Shown piece by piece: positions 8,235 to 16,492 of a DNA stretch of 64,000 bases. The stretch covers positions 49,876 to 113,875 of the forward strand of contig NZ_CAIWTY010000057.1 in NCBI RefSeq assembly GCF_903915725.1, given 5' to 3'. Within the stretch, counting starts at the first letter, position 1, and each line of letters opens with the position of its first letter. The DNA comes from an uncultured Rhodopila sp. GTDB taxonomy: Bacteria > Pseudomonadota > Alphaproteobacteria > Acetobacterales > Acetobacteraceae. Under the pieces are notes generated by a model, which was not told the origin of the DNA, did not search any database, and saw only the letters and a list, made by a program, of their open reading frames with translations. Both the position numbers and the translations under genes were made by a program.

Positions 8235-9737
8235 CTACCCCCGCCGCGGCGTGTTCAGGTTCACCGTCACGTTCTTCCGCTGCGTGAAGCTGTCGAGCAT
8301 CCCCTCCAGCGAGAACTCCCGCCCGATGCCGCTTTGCTTGTACCCGCCATAGGAATGACCGAGCGACTGGCCCAGGCCCTGGTTCACCTGCACCCAGCCT
8401 GATTCGATCGCGTGCGCGGTGCGCAATGCACTGCCGATCTCGTGCGTCCAGACATAGGCGGCGAGGCCGTAATGACTGTCGTTCGCCATCCGGATCGCGT
8501 CGTCCTCGTCCTTCCACGGGATCGCCACAAGCACCGGCCCGAATATCTCCTCGCGCGCCAGGCGCCAGTCGTTGGAGGTGTCGGCGAACACCGTGGGAAT
8601 CGCAAAATATCCCTTGCTCAGCGGGCCGTCCCCGGGCGGCAGGCCGCCGAACACCAGGCGGGCGTCCTTGCGGTGCAAACCCTCATCGACATAGCCGCAG
8701 ACTTTGCGGAACTGCTTCTCGTTGATGATGGTGCCGATGTCGCTGGCTTCATCCAGCGGATCGCCCAGCTTCAGCGCCGTGGTCTTCTTCGTCAGCCTGT
8801 CGAGGAAGCTGTCGAAAATGTCCTGATGCAGGAACAACCGCGAACCCGCGGTGCAGGACTGGCTTTGCCGGGTGAAGCGCATGCCGGCGATGACGCCGTC
8901 CACCACCCAGTCCTCATCCGCGTCCGGATAGACGATGGCCGGACTCTTGCCGCCGAGCTCCAGGGAGACCGGAACGATACGCTCGGCGGCGGCGCGCATG
9001 ATGATCTTGCCGACTTCGGTCGAGCCGGTGAACGACAGCTTGCGAACGATCGGATGTTCGGCCAGCGGACCGCCGGCTTCCTCGCCGAGGCCGGTCAGCA
9101 CGTTCAGCACGCCGGGCGGCAGGAACTCCTGGCAGACTTCCGCCACCAGCAGCACGCCCAGCGGCGCGTCCTCGGCCGCCTTCAGCACCAGCGTGTTGCC
9201 GGCGCACAGCGCAGCGGTCATTTTCAGCGCGCCCAGCAGCACCGGCGCGTTCCACGGAATGATCGCGCCGACAACGCCGAGCGGTTCGCGCCTTGTGTAG
9301 CTGAGGACGTGCTCGCCCAGCGGGATCGTTTCGCCTTTCAGCTCGCCGGCCAGACCGCCGAAGTAACGGAAGATATCGGCGACCAACGTGGCTTCCGGCC
9401 GCGCCTGGGTGCGGATGGCGTTGCCGGTTTCCTCGGCGACGGTGCGGGCGAGTTCCTCGATGCGCGCTTCCAGCGCCTCGGCGATGCGCAGCAGCAGGCG
9501 GCCGCGCTGGCGGGGCACGGTCCGGCTCCAGCCGGGGAAGGCGCGGTGAGCCGCCTGCACCGCGCGATCGACGTCCTCGGCGGCGCCACGCGGAATCGTC
9601 GCGATCGGCGTGCGCCGCCCGGGGTTCTCCACCGTCAGCACTTCGCCGGAGACGGCGTCCACCCGCTTGCCATCGATCAGCATCCGCACGTGGCGGAGCG
9701 CGCCGGTGGCGGGACGGGTCTGTTCGGTTGTTGACAT
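8235..9737 (-). CDS. Aldehyde dehydrogenase family protein
   Basis: 500 residues, typical NAD(P)-dependent ALDH length. Visible are the cofactor region IIPWNAPVLLGALKM, the general-base motif VSLELGGKSP (Glu), the nucleophile region TRQSQSCTAGSR (Cys), and EEIFGPVL near the C-terminus. It resembles the betaine/phenylacetaldehyde-type ALDH subgroup, but the substrate cannot be read from sequence. Start ATG 9737 has upstream sequence GGACCCCAGCCT rather than a clear Shine-Dalgarno. The gene is monocistronic, divergent from the toxin-antitoxin pair. Confidence 0.93.
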   Translation of the reverse strand: MSTTEQTRPATGALRHVRMLIDGKRVDAVSGEVLTVENPGRRTPIATIPRGAAEDVDRAVQAAHRAFPGWSRTVPRQRGRLLLRIAEALEARIEELARTVAEETGNAIRTQARPEATLVADIFRYFGGLAGELKGETIPLGEHVLSYTRREPLGVVGAIIPWNAPVLLGALKMTAALCAGNTLVLKAAEDAPLGVLLVAEVCQEFLPPGVLNVLTGLGEEAGGPLAEHPIVRKLSFTGSTEVGKIIMRAAAERIVPVSLELGGKSPAIVYPDADEDWVVDGVIAGMRFTRQSQSCTAGSRLFLHQDIFDSFLDRLTKKTTALKLGDPLDEASDIGTIINEKQFRKVCGYVDEGLHRKDARLVFGGLPPGDGPLSKGYFAIPTVFADTSNDWRLAREEIFGPVLVAIPWKDEDDAIRMANDSHYGLAAYVWTHEIGSALRTAHAIESGWVQVNQGLGQSLGHSYGGYKQSGIGREFSLEGMLDSFTQRKNVTVNLNTPRRG

Positions 9738-9943
9738 AGGCTGGGGTCCTCCGCCGCGTTTCTGTTATGGGTGCGGCATATAGCTGCCGGCGGACCCGGG
9801 GTCCAGTTGCCGGGCCAGGCGTCTCCTCAGCCGTCGTGGCCGCCTCGCCAGCCCCGTTCCGTCGCAGTGCCGATTTGGGCTTCAGTCAACCCGGTGAAGC
9901 AGAGTCCGCCCTTGATAAAGACCCACCGCACGCAGCGTACATC

Positions 9944-9990
9944 TTGACGCCAAGCAACGATAGCCGCATATTAAACCCCGTAATCGGGGT
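9944..9990 (+). promoter_or_regulatory. Promoter and operator of the Xre-RES toxin-antitoxin operon
   Basis: TTGACG (9944-9949), 17-bp spacer, CATATT (9967-9972) make a good sigma-70 promoter. Immediately downstream is the inverted repeat ACCCCG-taat-CGGGGT (9975-9990), covering the expected transcription start and ending 5 bp before the GTG start. This position suits autorepression by the antitoxin DNA-binding domain. Confidence 0.65.
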
Positions 9991-9995
9991 AAATC

Positions 9996-10370
9996 GTGAG
10001 GCACATGTCAGGCTGCGCCTTTCTCGACGACGTGATCAGCGCCGATGGCACGATCGAACCCGATCGCCTCGGCACCGCCCTTCGCATCACCAAGACCGAA
10101 CTGGCCGCCGCTTCCGGCCTCTCACGCGATGCCGTGTCCAAGACGCGGCGCTTGCAGGCCGCGGCCACGCAAACCCGCCTGCGGGAGGTTGCCGAGACCA
10201 TCAACCGGATTCTGCCCTGGTGCGGCTCCGTGCAGCAGGCGTTCGCCTGGTACCGGTCCCAGCCGATCCCGGCGTTTGGCGATCAGACGGCTGAGGACCT
10301 GGTGCGGGGCGGCCGGTCGGAGCACCTGAGAAGCTACCTCGCCGGAATCGCCGTCGGCGGATTTGCGTGA
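9996..10370 (+). CDS. Xre/MbcA/ParS-type antitoxin (DUF2384)
   Basis: 124 residues from GTG 9996 (ATG 10005 possible). The N-terminal half is a helix-turn-helix-like region (LGTALRITKTELAAASGLSRDAVS). The C-terminal half is the DUF2384 toxin-binding domain (ILPWCGSVQQAFAWYRSQPIPAFGDQTAEDLVRGG... YLAGIAVGGFA). It pairs with the RES toxin encoded directly downstream with a 4-bp overlap (GTGA). In studied RES-Xre systems the antitoxin represses its own operon and caps the toxin's NAD+ site with its C-terminal end. Confidence 0.9.
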   Translation: MRHMSGCAFLDDVISADGTIEPDRLGTALRITKTELAAASGLSRDAVSKTRRLQAAATQTRLREVAETINRILPWCGSVQQAFAWYRSQPIPAFGDQTAEDLVRGGRSEHLRSYLAGIAVGGFA

Positions 10371-10885
10371 GGCTGACCGGCTTCGTTTACCGGGCGCATA
10401 ATCCACGTTGGGCTTTCGCACCGGACGCCGGTCTCGGCGCGGCCTCGACCGGAGGCCGCTTCAACCTGATGGGCATGCCGGCACTGTATACCAGCCGCCG
10501 GTTCGAGACCGCCTGGCTCGAGGCGCAGCAGGGCTTTCCGTTCAAGGCGCAGCCGATGACGGTGTGCGCGTATGAGGTGGACTGCGAGGACGTCCTCGAT
10601 CTGACCGACCCGGACACTCTGGAGGCGCAGGGACATGTGCCGGATGATCTCGCCTGCGCGTGGAAGGATCTGGCCACGCGCGGGATCAAGCCGCCGACAT
10701 GGCTGCTCGTTGAGCGGCTTATCGCGAACGGCACCGCCGGTATCATCGTCCCGAGCTTCGCCGCGGGCGCCGGTGCGGCGGACATCAACGTGGTGTTTTG
10801 GGACTGGACGCCACAGCCGCCGCATCAGGTCCGGGTGATCGACGACGACGGCCGGCTGCCGAGAAACGACAGGTCCTGGCGATAG
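10367..10885 (+). CDS. RES-domain toxin (NAD+-degrading family)
   Basis: 172 residues from GTG 10367, overlapping the antitoxin stop. Family features: FVYRAHNPRWAF near the start (R9), GGRFNLMGMPALYTS, RRFETAWLEA (E47), and a Ser in GIIVPSFAAGAG, the residues behind the R-E-S name. RES toxins of RES-Xre modules cleave NAD+ and stop growth. Length and key residues are intact, so it looks functional. The pair is compact and self-contained, a typical mobile or persistence module. Confidence 0.9.
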   Translation: MRLTGFVYRAHNPRWAFAPDAGLGAASTGGRFNLMGMPALYTSRRFETAWLEAQQGFPFKAQPMTVCAYEVDCEDVLDLTDPDTLEAQGHVPDDLACAWKDLATRGIKPPTWLLVERLIANGTAGIIVPSFAAGAGAADINVVFWDWTPQPPHQVRVIDDDGRLPRNDRSWR

Positions 10886-11317
10886 CGCGGCTCCCCGCAC
10901 CTCGGCGCCGCAGCCATGCGCAAACCAGGTCGCTCAACCAGGCAACGTCCGCGGGCGCGGCTTTGGCGCTCACGCCAAACCATAAATGGCATCAAGTAGA
11001 TCCATGCCCTACCGGGGGAGACGTTACCGCGATGCAGGACGTCACGGAAAAACCGCAGACGCCGCCCCTGCCCCGTGCCGATCGGCACTTTCAAAAACAA
11101 CGACTTGCGATCCTTGCCGGCCCGGCCATATCAAGCACGACACTTTGGGTATCCGCCTCGGGACATGACCGAGCGCAACGCCGGAAGACAGAATCTCAGG
11201 CGCACCGGCGCCGAATCTCCATAACCTCGGCATCACGCACCGGATCGGCGCGAAGCCGGAAGGAAGCGTCCTTTTTACTCCGGTTGCCATTCAGCCGGAG
11301 ACGAAAGGTTTAGCACG
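10886..11317. other. 432-bp stretch without a convincing gene
   Basis: Several frames are open but none has a recognisable product or codon pattern like the neighbours. An ATG at 11032 opens a 93-codon frame to about 11313 with an unremarkable Arg/Ser-rich product; I do not call it. A purine-rich ribosome-site-like GGAGACGAAAGG just before 11318 belongs to the next small gene. Confidence 0.5.
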
Positions 11318-11527
11318 ATGAGCATTTTCAAAACCGTAGGCGAGGCCCGGATGCTTCGGGCCGAGGGCGATCGGCAAATCGCCCGGGCGCTGGCAAACGC
11401 AATCAGCGGTTTCGCAGCACGTTTCGGACGCCGGGTCACCGAAATCTGGCAAGAGGCCGTGTCGATGACGCTGACCGAAACGTCTTCCCAACTCCAGCCG
11501 GCGCGCATCCGCCGCGGGACACGCTGA
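11318..11527 (+). CDS. Small hypothetical protein with amphipathic helix
   Basis: 69 residues from an ATG with a good upstream GGAGACGAAAGG. The first 45 residues predict an amphipathic, Arg/Ala-rich helix (ARMLRAEGDRQIARALANAI then FAARFGRRVTEIW) and the rest is polar. The size and helix recall the short Arg-rich proteins of alphaproteobacteria, but the DUF1127 signature is absent. Function unknown; could be a chance ORF, though the ribosome site argues for expression. Confidence 0.5.
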   Translation: MSIFKTVGEARMLRAEGDRQIARALANAISGFAARFGRRVTEIWQEAVSMTLTETSSQLQPARIRRGTR

Positions 11528-11585
11528 CCGCCGCATCGATTACAATCAGTACGGGGCAAGCACCTGTAGGGCGGCATAATGCCCC

Positions 11586-13154
11586 CTACCTGGCCGCCTG
11601 AAGCAGCACGGCGTAGCGCTGCACCAGCCAGACCGCCCGCTCGAACAGGCTGGTCATCCGGTATACCGTGTCCTGATTCGCCGCCTTCACCAGCCGCCGC
11701 CGCATCGCGTCCACCACGGTGCTGCGGTCGGAGCTGATCTGCTTCACCAGGTCGATCGTCTCCGCCTCCGGTTCCCGCGCGGCATCGTCGGCACACATCA
11801 GCACCGCCCCCAGCCCCTGAGTCAGCGCATCCGCCAGCGCGGCCGCCTCCCCCGGCGGCATCTTGCTGCGCGTCAGGCCGAGCTGAAACACCGTGTCGTG
11901 CAGCACGCGCAGAACCTCATTGCGGGCCCGCAGATTGACCAGGCGGCCGATTTCACTGCGTGGTAAGGCCGCAGTGTCCTCCCCTGATACGGCAATGCTG
12001 GAGAGGAAACGGTCGATCTCCCCGGTCAGCCGCTCGATGGCGGCAGCGGTGTCGTGGCCGGGGGCCTCCAGCGTCAGCGCCAACTGCCCGGTGACGCGCG
12101 TCTGCTCCTTCTCCGCCAGGGTCAGGGCGATATCGGCATCGCCCACGGCGGCATCGTAGATGAACTGCGGCACCGCCAGGCTTTCCGCCGGCAGCGGGGG
12201 TGCCACCGCGCTCAGCAGCCGGCCGATCGGCCGCGCCAGAACGAAATAGCCGGCCAGCGCGGCGACCTGGCAGGCCAGGTAGATGAACGCCAGTTGCCGC
12301 CCCGGCGCCTCGGCCACCGCACGCACCCCGGCAATCAGCAACGGCCAGCCGGTGACGTCCTCCAGAACGATCAGCGCGATCAGCACCACCACGCCCATCA
12401 GCTTGGTCAATCCCTGGAACAGCACGAGCTGGCGCTGGCTGCCGCGCGCGCTCGCCCCCATCAGGATGGCGCTGAAGCCGGAACCGAGGCTGGCGCCGAT
12501 GACCACCAGCGCCGCGCCGGGGAATGGCAGCAAGCCGATCTGGCTGGGCGAGACGGCGATGATCGTGGTGGTGGAGGAGGATTGGGTGAACAAAGTCACC
12601 GCCAACCCCAGCACAAAGGCTATCGGCGGCGACGAGCCGACGATCCGCATGATTTCCGCTGCCGCGGCGCCGGTTCCCAGTTCCGTGGTGCCGGCGTGCA
12701 TCAGCTCCAGGCCGAGGAACAGCATCGCCAGTGCCAGCGCCGCTTCCATCACCTGCCGCCGCGTCGTTCCGGCCTTGCGGTCAAGGAACAGCCACGTCCC
12801 CGAAACTCCCAGCAGCACCATGGTCACCAGGCGCAGATCGATCGACGCCAGGATGACCAGCGCCGAGGTGCCGAAATTGGCCCACAGCAGCAGCGGCATC
12901 GCCGTAACGATCGGTACCAAACCCGCGCTGACCATGCTGACCAGGATGAAGGTGATGCCGTTGGTGCTTTGCAGCAGCGCGCCGGCGACTGTGCCGGACA
13001 GCGCGACCAGGCCGGGATTGCCGCCATGCGCAGCGATGGCCTTGCGTAACGGTCGGCCGCCGAGTTGCAGCATCGTGGCCGACAGGTTGCGGATTCCGGT
13101 GAAGAACAACCCGAGCCCGCCAAAAAACGAGGCGACACCCAGCAGCGCGATCAT
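11586..13154 (-). CDS. Na/Pi-cotransporter II-related protein with PhoU-like C-terminal domain
   Basis: 522 residues from ATG 13154; the open frame upstream is not coding. Residues 1 to about 310 carry two inverted repeats of membrane helices with the paired family motifs GALLQSTNGITFILVSMV and LFTQSSSTTTIIAVS (the QSS-type substrate motifs). From about 340 is a cytoplasmic helical PhoU-like domain (RLVNLRARNEVLRVLHDTV). Such proteins are thought to take up phosphate or another anion with sodium. In the first motif the second Ser of QSS is Thr (QST). It follows the STAS gene by 13 bp with GCAGGGGG before the ATG, so the two form one operon. Confidence 0.88.
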   Translation of the reverse strand: MIALLGVASFFGGLGLFFTGIRNLSATMLQLGGRPLRKAIAAHGGNPGLVALSGTVAGALLQSTNGITFILVSMVSAGLVPIVTAMPLLLWANFGTSALVILASIDLRLVTMVLLGVSGTWLFLDRKAGTTRRQVMEAALALAMLFLGLELMHAGTTELGTGAAAAEIMRIVGSSPPIAFVLGLAVTLFTQSSSTTTIIAVSPSQIGLLPFPGAALVVIGASLGSGFSAILMGASARGSQRQLVLFQGLTKLMGVVVLIALIVLEDVTGWPLLIAGVRAVAEAPGRQLAFIYLACQVAALAGYFVLARPIGRLLSAVAPPLPAESLAVPQFIYDAAVGDADIALTLAEKEQTRVTGQLALTLEAPGHDTAAAIERLTGEIDRFLSSIAVSGEDTAALPRSEIGRLVNLRARNEVLRVLHDTVFQLGLTRSKMPPGEAAALADALTQGLGAVLMCADDAAREPEAETIDLVKQISSDRSTVVDAMRRRLVKAANQDTVYRMTSLFERAVWLVQRYAVLLQAAR

Positions 13155-13167
13155 CCCCCTGCCCGCT

Positions 13168-13479
13168 TCAGCGCAGTGCCGCCAAAGCGGCCTGCCGATC
13201 GGCGTAGACCGGAACGATCGCGGCGAAGCCGCTGATGTCGAAGACTTCGGCGACCTGCGGCTGCAAGCCGCACAGCGCGATGCGGCCGCCCCCGGCGCGG
13301 AGGCGCTTCGCCGCCACAAGCAAAACCCGCAGCCCGGCACTGCTGACATAGACCAGATCGACGAGGTCGATCAGCAGCCGGTTGACCCCCGCCCCGGTTG
13401 CCGCGATCATTTCGCGCTCGAAAGCGGGTGCGGCGGCGGTGTCAAGCCGGCCTGCCGGCATCAGGATCGTCTCGGGCAT
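13168..13479 (-). CDS. STAS-domain protein (anti-sigma factor antagonist-like)
   Basis: 103 residues from ATG 13479, preceded by GGAAGG; the open frame upstream reads poorly. Fold pattern: GRLDTAAAPAFE, LLIDLVDLVYVSSAGLRVLL (Ser-Ser at the usual phosphorylation site), then GGRIALCGLQPQVAEVFDISGF. STAS proteins of this size are phospho-switches or transporter regulators. Being first in an operon with a Na/Pi-type transporter suggests it may modulate that transporter or sense a related signal; this is inference. No kinase or phosphatase partner lies in the window. Confidence 0.88.
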   Translation of the reverse strand: MPETILMPAGRLDTAAAPAFEREMIAATGAGVNRLLIDLVDLVYVSSAGLRVLLVAAKRLRAGGGRIALCGLQPQVAEVFDISGFAAIVPVYADRQAALAALR

Positions 13480-13664
13480 GCAAACCTTCCGTTTCGCCGG
13501 GGTAAAAAACGGCAAATAAGCGTAGACCTTGATTCGAGGCCGATCAATGGAGGGGTTGGTTATTGGCAGGATGCCCGGATGGGACATCGCCGCGGTATGC
13601 CATTGACCGGCTGCGCGAAGTCCGGGTTTGATGCCGCGATTCGCCGGCTTTGCGGGGTAAGGCT

Positions 13665-14387
13665 ATGAAACGCGGGCTGCTTCTGCGTGGCTTCCGGGTC
13701 GATCCCGCCCGCGGCGGCGAGCGGATCGGGCGTCTGCCGTTCCTGCGCCACGGACCGGTCGAGGTGCAGCTTCGCGCCCCGCTGACCTTCGTCGTTGGTG
13801 AGAACGGCTCCGGCAAGACCACCCTGCTGGAGGCGATTGCGGCGCGCTGCGCCATTCGCCCGGGCGGCGGACGCAGCTACGCCGAAACCGAGGATGAGCG
13901 TGAGCCGACGGCAATCTCCGCCGCGGTTGACGTGACGTTTGCCGGACGGCGGCCCAAGGGACTGTTCCTGCGAGCCGACAGGTTTGCGGAGATGATGGCG
14001 CGGGCGGGACGCATCCCCATGGCGACGACCGGCGAATGGCGGCTGGCGGATGAGCAGAGCCGTGGCGAAGGCGTGTTGTCGCTGCTCAGCGCGCGGGTCG
14101 ATGCCAGCGAGGGTCTGCTGTACATTCTGGACGAGCCGGAGACCGGATTATCGCCGCAGCGTCAGATGGCCCTGTTGTGCCTGCTGCATGAGTTGCATCA
14201 GGACGGCAGATCGCAGGCGCTGGTGGCGACGCACTCGCCGATTCTGATCAGCCATCCCGGCGCCGATCGGCTGTGGATCGACGAGGACGGGATCACGCGA
14301 CGAGTGCTGGCCGATATTCCGCATTGGCGGGACATGAACCGGTTCATGCGCGACCCGGACGATTCGCTGCGGCGCCTGCTGGATTAA
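13665..14387 (+). CDS. AAA/ABC-type ATPase (predicted ATP-binding protein)
   Basis: 240 residues from ATG 13665. Walker A VVGENGSGKTTLLEAIAAR, an ABC-like signature region SRGEGVLSLLSARV, Walker B LLYILDEPETGLSP, and H-switch ALVATHSPILISHPGA. No transmembrane part or extra domain. This is the stand-alone AAA_21/'predicted ATPase' type (COG3910-like), distinct from transporters and from SMC. Similar ATPases occur alone in genomes and also as the ATPase half of OLD-like defence pairs, but no nuclease or TOPRIM partner is adjacent here. Divergent from the STAS operon. Confidence 0.8.
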   Translation: MKRGLLLRGFRVDPARGGERIGRLPFLRHGPVEVQLRAPLTFVVGENGSGKTTLLEAIAARCAIRPGGGRSYAETEDEREPTAISAAVDVTFAGRRPKGLFLRADRFAEMMARAGRIPMATTGEWRLADEQSRGEGVLSLLSARVDASEGLLYILDEPETGLSPQRQMALLCLLHELHQDGRSQALVATHSPILISHPGADRLWIDEDGITRRVLADIPHWRDMNRFMRDPDDSLRRLLD

Positions 14388-14695
14388 GTTAAAGACGTGG
14401 CAATCCGGGCGGGTTGGTTTCCGAGCGTGGCAGCGCCTCGCTAAATCGGCTCGCTGCGTGGCCGAAATGGCGGCATTGTGGCCCCCGGAGATCTTCGCCT
14501 CGTAGGCACGCTGATTGCAACGACCGCCGAGCGAACCGTTGCCCGAGCCTGCACTTCGACCGCGCGTACGCCGGACGTCCCGATGCCCGGGTGGACCGCC
14601 GGCCGACGGGTAGCCGCGCGGTGGTGGCTGCGGCGGAGCGACACCGGCCGCTGTGGGCGGTCATTGTCGAGGCATCGGAGGCGCCACCCGAAGCC
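14388..14695. other. 308-bp stretch without a recognised gene
   Basis: Short open frames on both strands give Arg/Ala-rich products without a family. It lies between the stop of the ATPase gene and the stop of a convergent gene. No hairpin with T-run was found by eye. Confidence 0.45.
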
Positions 14696-15031
14696 CTACC
14701 GGCGCGGTAAATCGCGGTACAGGCCCATTGCTGCCATCACGAACTGCCGGTCCGGATGTTTCAAGCACCAGGCTAGCAGGAACGCCGCCTGCTGTTCCCC
14801 GCCCTGGCCGAGCGGATGGGTGGATTTCCCCCCATCCAGCCGCGCCAGGTTGAAACCCGTCATCAGGCCTTGAGCCCAGGCCACGAAGCCAGCAGCCGCC
14901 GGGTCGCTCGAGCGGGCCGCCTTCACATAGTCGGAGCATGGCAACACCCCGGCACCGGCTATCGCGGCCGTTTGTGCCCGGGCGGAATTGGCAAGAAGAA
15001 GGACTGCGAGCGGCAGCCATCGGTAGCGCAT
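14696..15031 (-). CDS. Small exported hypothetical protein
   Basis: 111 residues. A clear Sec signal peptide (RYRWLPLAVLLLANSARAQ, cleavage after ARA) is followed by a mature domain of about 90 residues with Cys in LPCSDYVKAAR and AWCLKHPD, and AWAQGLMTGFNLARLDGG in between. The spacing loosely recalls Rap1a/Tai-like periplasmic proteins (T6SS immunity fold), but I cannot confirm this. Last gene of a three-gene minus-strand set, all with signal peptides. Confidence 0.65.
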   Translation of the reverse strand: MRYRWLPLAVLLLANSARAQTAAIAGAGVLPCSDYVKAARSSDPAAAGFVAWAQGLMTGFNLARLDGGKSTHPLGQGGEQQAAFLLAWCLKHPDRQFVMAAMGLYRDLPRR

Positions 15032-15046
15032 GTCATTTTCTCTGTA

Positions 15047-15523
15047 CTAATTGTTATCACTGGGGTTTGGCGATGGCGAGGCGTCCGGGTCCGGATCATC
15101 GAAGGGTGCCATGACCCGTCCGGTGCCTTTGGGCCCCAGAACCTGCCCCGCGAAATCACCGAAGATTCCGGGCGCCCAATACCAATGGGCGAATGGCCAG
15201 TTGTTCACCACGTCCTGTTCCGCTGCAACGGCTTGGTCCCAGGTTTGGCCGAGGTCCGTTTCGACGTGGTCAAGCAGCGAATAGTCGCTGCGGAGTTGCG
15301 CGTTGATATCGCTCACTTTTGAGGCAATCGCATTCCAGGCATTACGTGCGTAGGCCGGGGGAACCATCGATGAGCGAGGGCTTTCGTCAGGAGTGGCAGA
15401 CGGTGTCGGATTGTTGCCCATTCCCTGCATCAGGCGATCCAGCTTCGCGTCCGCACTCGACGACGCGGGAGCCGCCAACAAGGCTCCCGCAAGCGCAAAA
15501 AAGACAAACCACCGCCGCGGCAT
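15047..15523 (-). CDS. Exported hypothetical protein, middle gene of a three-gene set
   Basis: 158 residues with signal peptide (RRWFVFFALAGALLAAPASSSADA). The mature part has a disordered Pro/Ser-rich stretch (NNPTPSATPDESPRSS), a helical region (AWNAIASKVSDINAQLRSDY) and an acidic Pro/Asp/Ser tail (DDPDPDASPSPNPSDNN). No Cys in the mature part. No family recognised. It is 15 bp from the next gene down and 4 bp from the gene above, so co-transcribed. Confidence 0.65.
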   Translation of the reverse strand: MPRRWFVFFALAGALLAAPASSSADAKLDRLMQGMGNNPTPSATPDESPRSSMVPPAYARNAWNAIASKVSDINAQLRSDYSLLDHVETDLGQTWDQAVAAEQDVVNNWPFAHWYWAPGIFGDFAGQVLGPKGTGRVMAPFDDPDPDASPSPNPSDNN

Positions 15524-15527
15524 CCGA

Positions 15528-15881
15528 TCACCGTCCGAAGGTTGGCACTGGCATGGGAGAACCCAGCGCCTTGGCTTGGTTATAGTTGTCCCAGGCCGAT
15601 TTTTTCATGTTGGCGAGGCCCGGGTAATCGGCTGGCAGATGGCCGGCGAAGCAGGCGCTCTGGCAGGCTGCCGCCTCATAGATCGTGCGCTGCACGGGCA
15701 CACTCGAACTCTGTGGCACGTATTCGGCGCATTGCGAATTACAGATTTGCTTCAGATGGTTAGCATATTGCTGCTGTTCGCCCCCGGTCCACTGGCTGAA
15801 CGGCTTTTGCGGCATCTGGGCATGCGCCGCTGTCGAAGCCCAACCGAAAGCGATAATCGCCATGGGCAAAAGTCTCCACAT
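15528..15881 (-). CDS. Exported cysteine-containing hypothetical protein, first of a three-gene set
   Basis: 117 residues with signal peptide ending TAAHAQ. The mature region has four cysteines arranged as ICNSQC and ACQSAC, suggesting two disulfides or a metal site, with QWTGGEQQQYANHLKQ before them. The doubled C-x3-C pattern resembles small periplasmic helical hairpins, but no family is recognised. It leads the operon; its promoter must lie in 15882-16492. Confidence 0.65.
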   Translation of the reverse strand: MWRLLPMAIIAFGWASTAAHAQMPQKPFSQWTGGEQQQYANHLKQICNSQCAEYVPQSSSVPVQRTIYEAAACQSACFAGHLPADYPGLANMKKSAWDNYNQAKALGSPMPVPTFGR

Positions 15882-16492
15882 AGTCGCTCCACTCCTGTTT
15901 CTTATAAGCGGTGTTGCTACCCGCCGTTTGATTATCCGATAGCCGCCGCCATAGAAATGGTCCAGCCGCCTGCGGTTTACCGTCGTAGTATCAAACAGTA
16001 GATCAGGCGGAAGCCGGGGTCCATAGCATTTGCCAAAAAATCACCCGGCGCGCTGAAAGGTGAACAAAATCAGAGCCACCCGAAACAGGATACCCGGGCC
16101 TTCAGCTGACTTTCGGCGGTTGCGCCAGGCCGCTGCGGTGCTAACCGGCCGGCGCCGGCTGGCGGCGCCAGATTGACTGCCCGTAGCGCCGCCCGCCTGA
16201 TCAGGTCGAACCCCGACGCCAGGCGGTCGACAGGCCGCCCGCCGTGACGGCGGCGTTTTAATACCTGCACGCCGCCCCGGTGAGTGACGGGAAAAGCATC
16301 ATGGCGCCCGATATTCGCGGTTGTGTGCCCAAGCGAGACATTCCGTGCTTCATCGCGCCCCATCAACGTGGCAAACTGCCCGTGCAAAAATTACGCACGG
16401 GAACCATCTCCTTTGACCAGAACAACGAGGGCTTCGATAGTCTGTCCGACGGCTCGGTCCTGCGGCAGGCATGACGAAAGGCCGGTGTCGGC
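15882..16492. other. 611-bp intergenic region between divergent genes
   Basis: Separates the leftward exported-protein operon from the rightward epimerase, so it should hold both promoters. AT-richer near 15890-15960 and 16020-16075. A GC hairpin (CCGCC...GGCGG) lies near 16239-16255. The leftward open frame 16070-16387 has no family resemblance and is not called. Confidence 0.45.

Noticed and set aside
13665..14387. OLD-type defence ATPase
   Set aside because: The ATPase is ABC-like and could suggest a defence pair, but there is no TOPRIM or helicase partner on either side.
16070..16387. Leftward 105-codon frame
   Set aside because: No ribosome site, no family resemblance, lies in a divergent promoter region.
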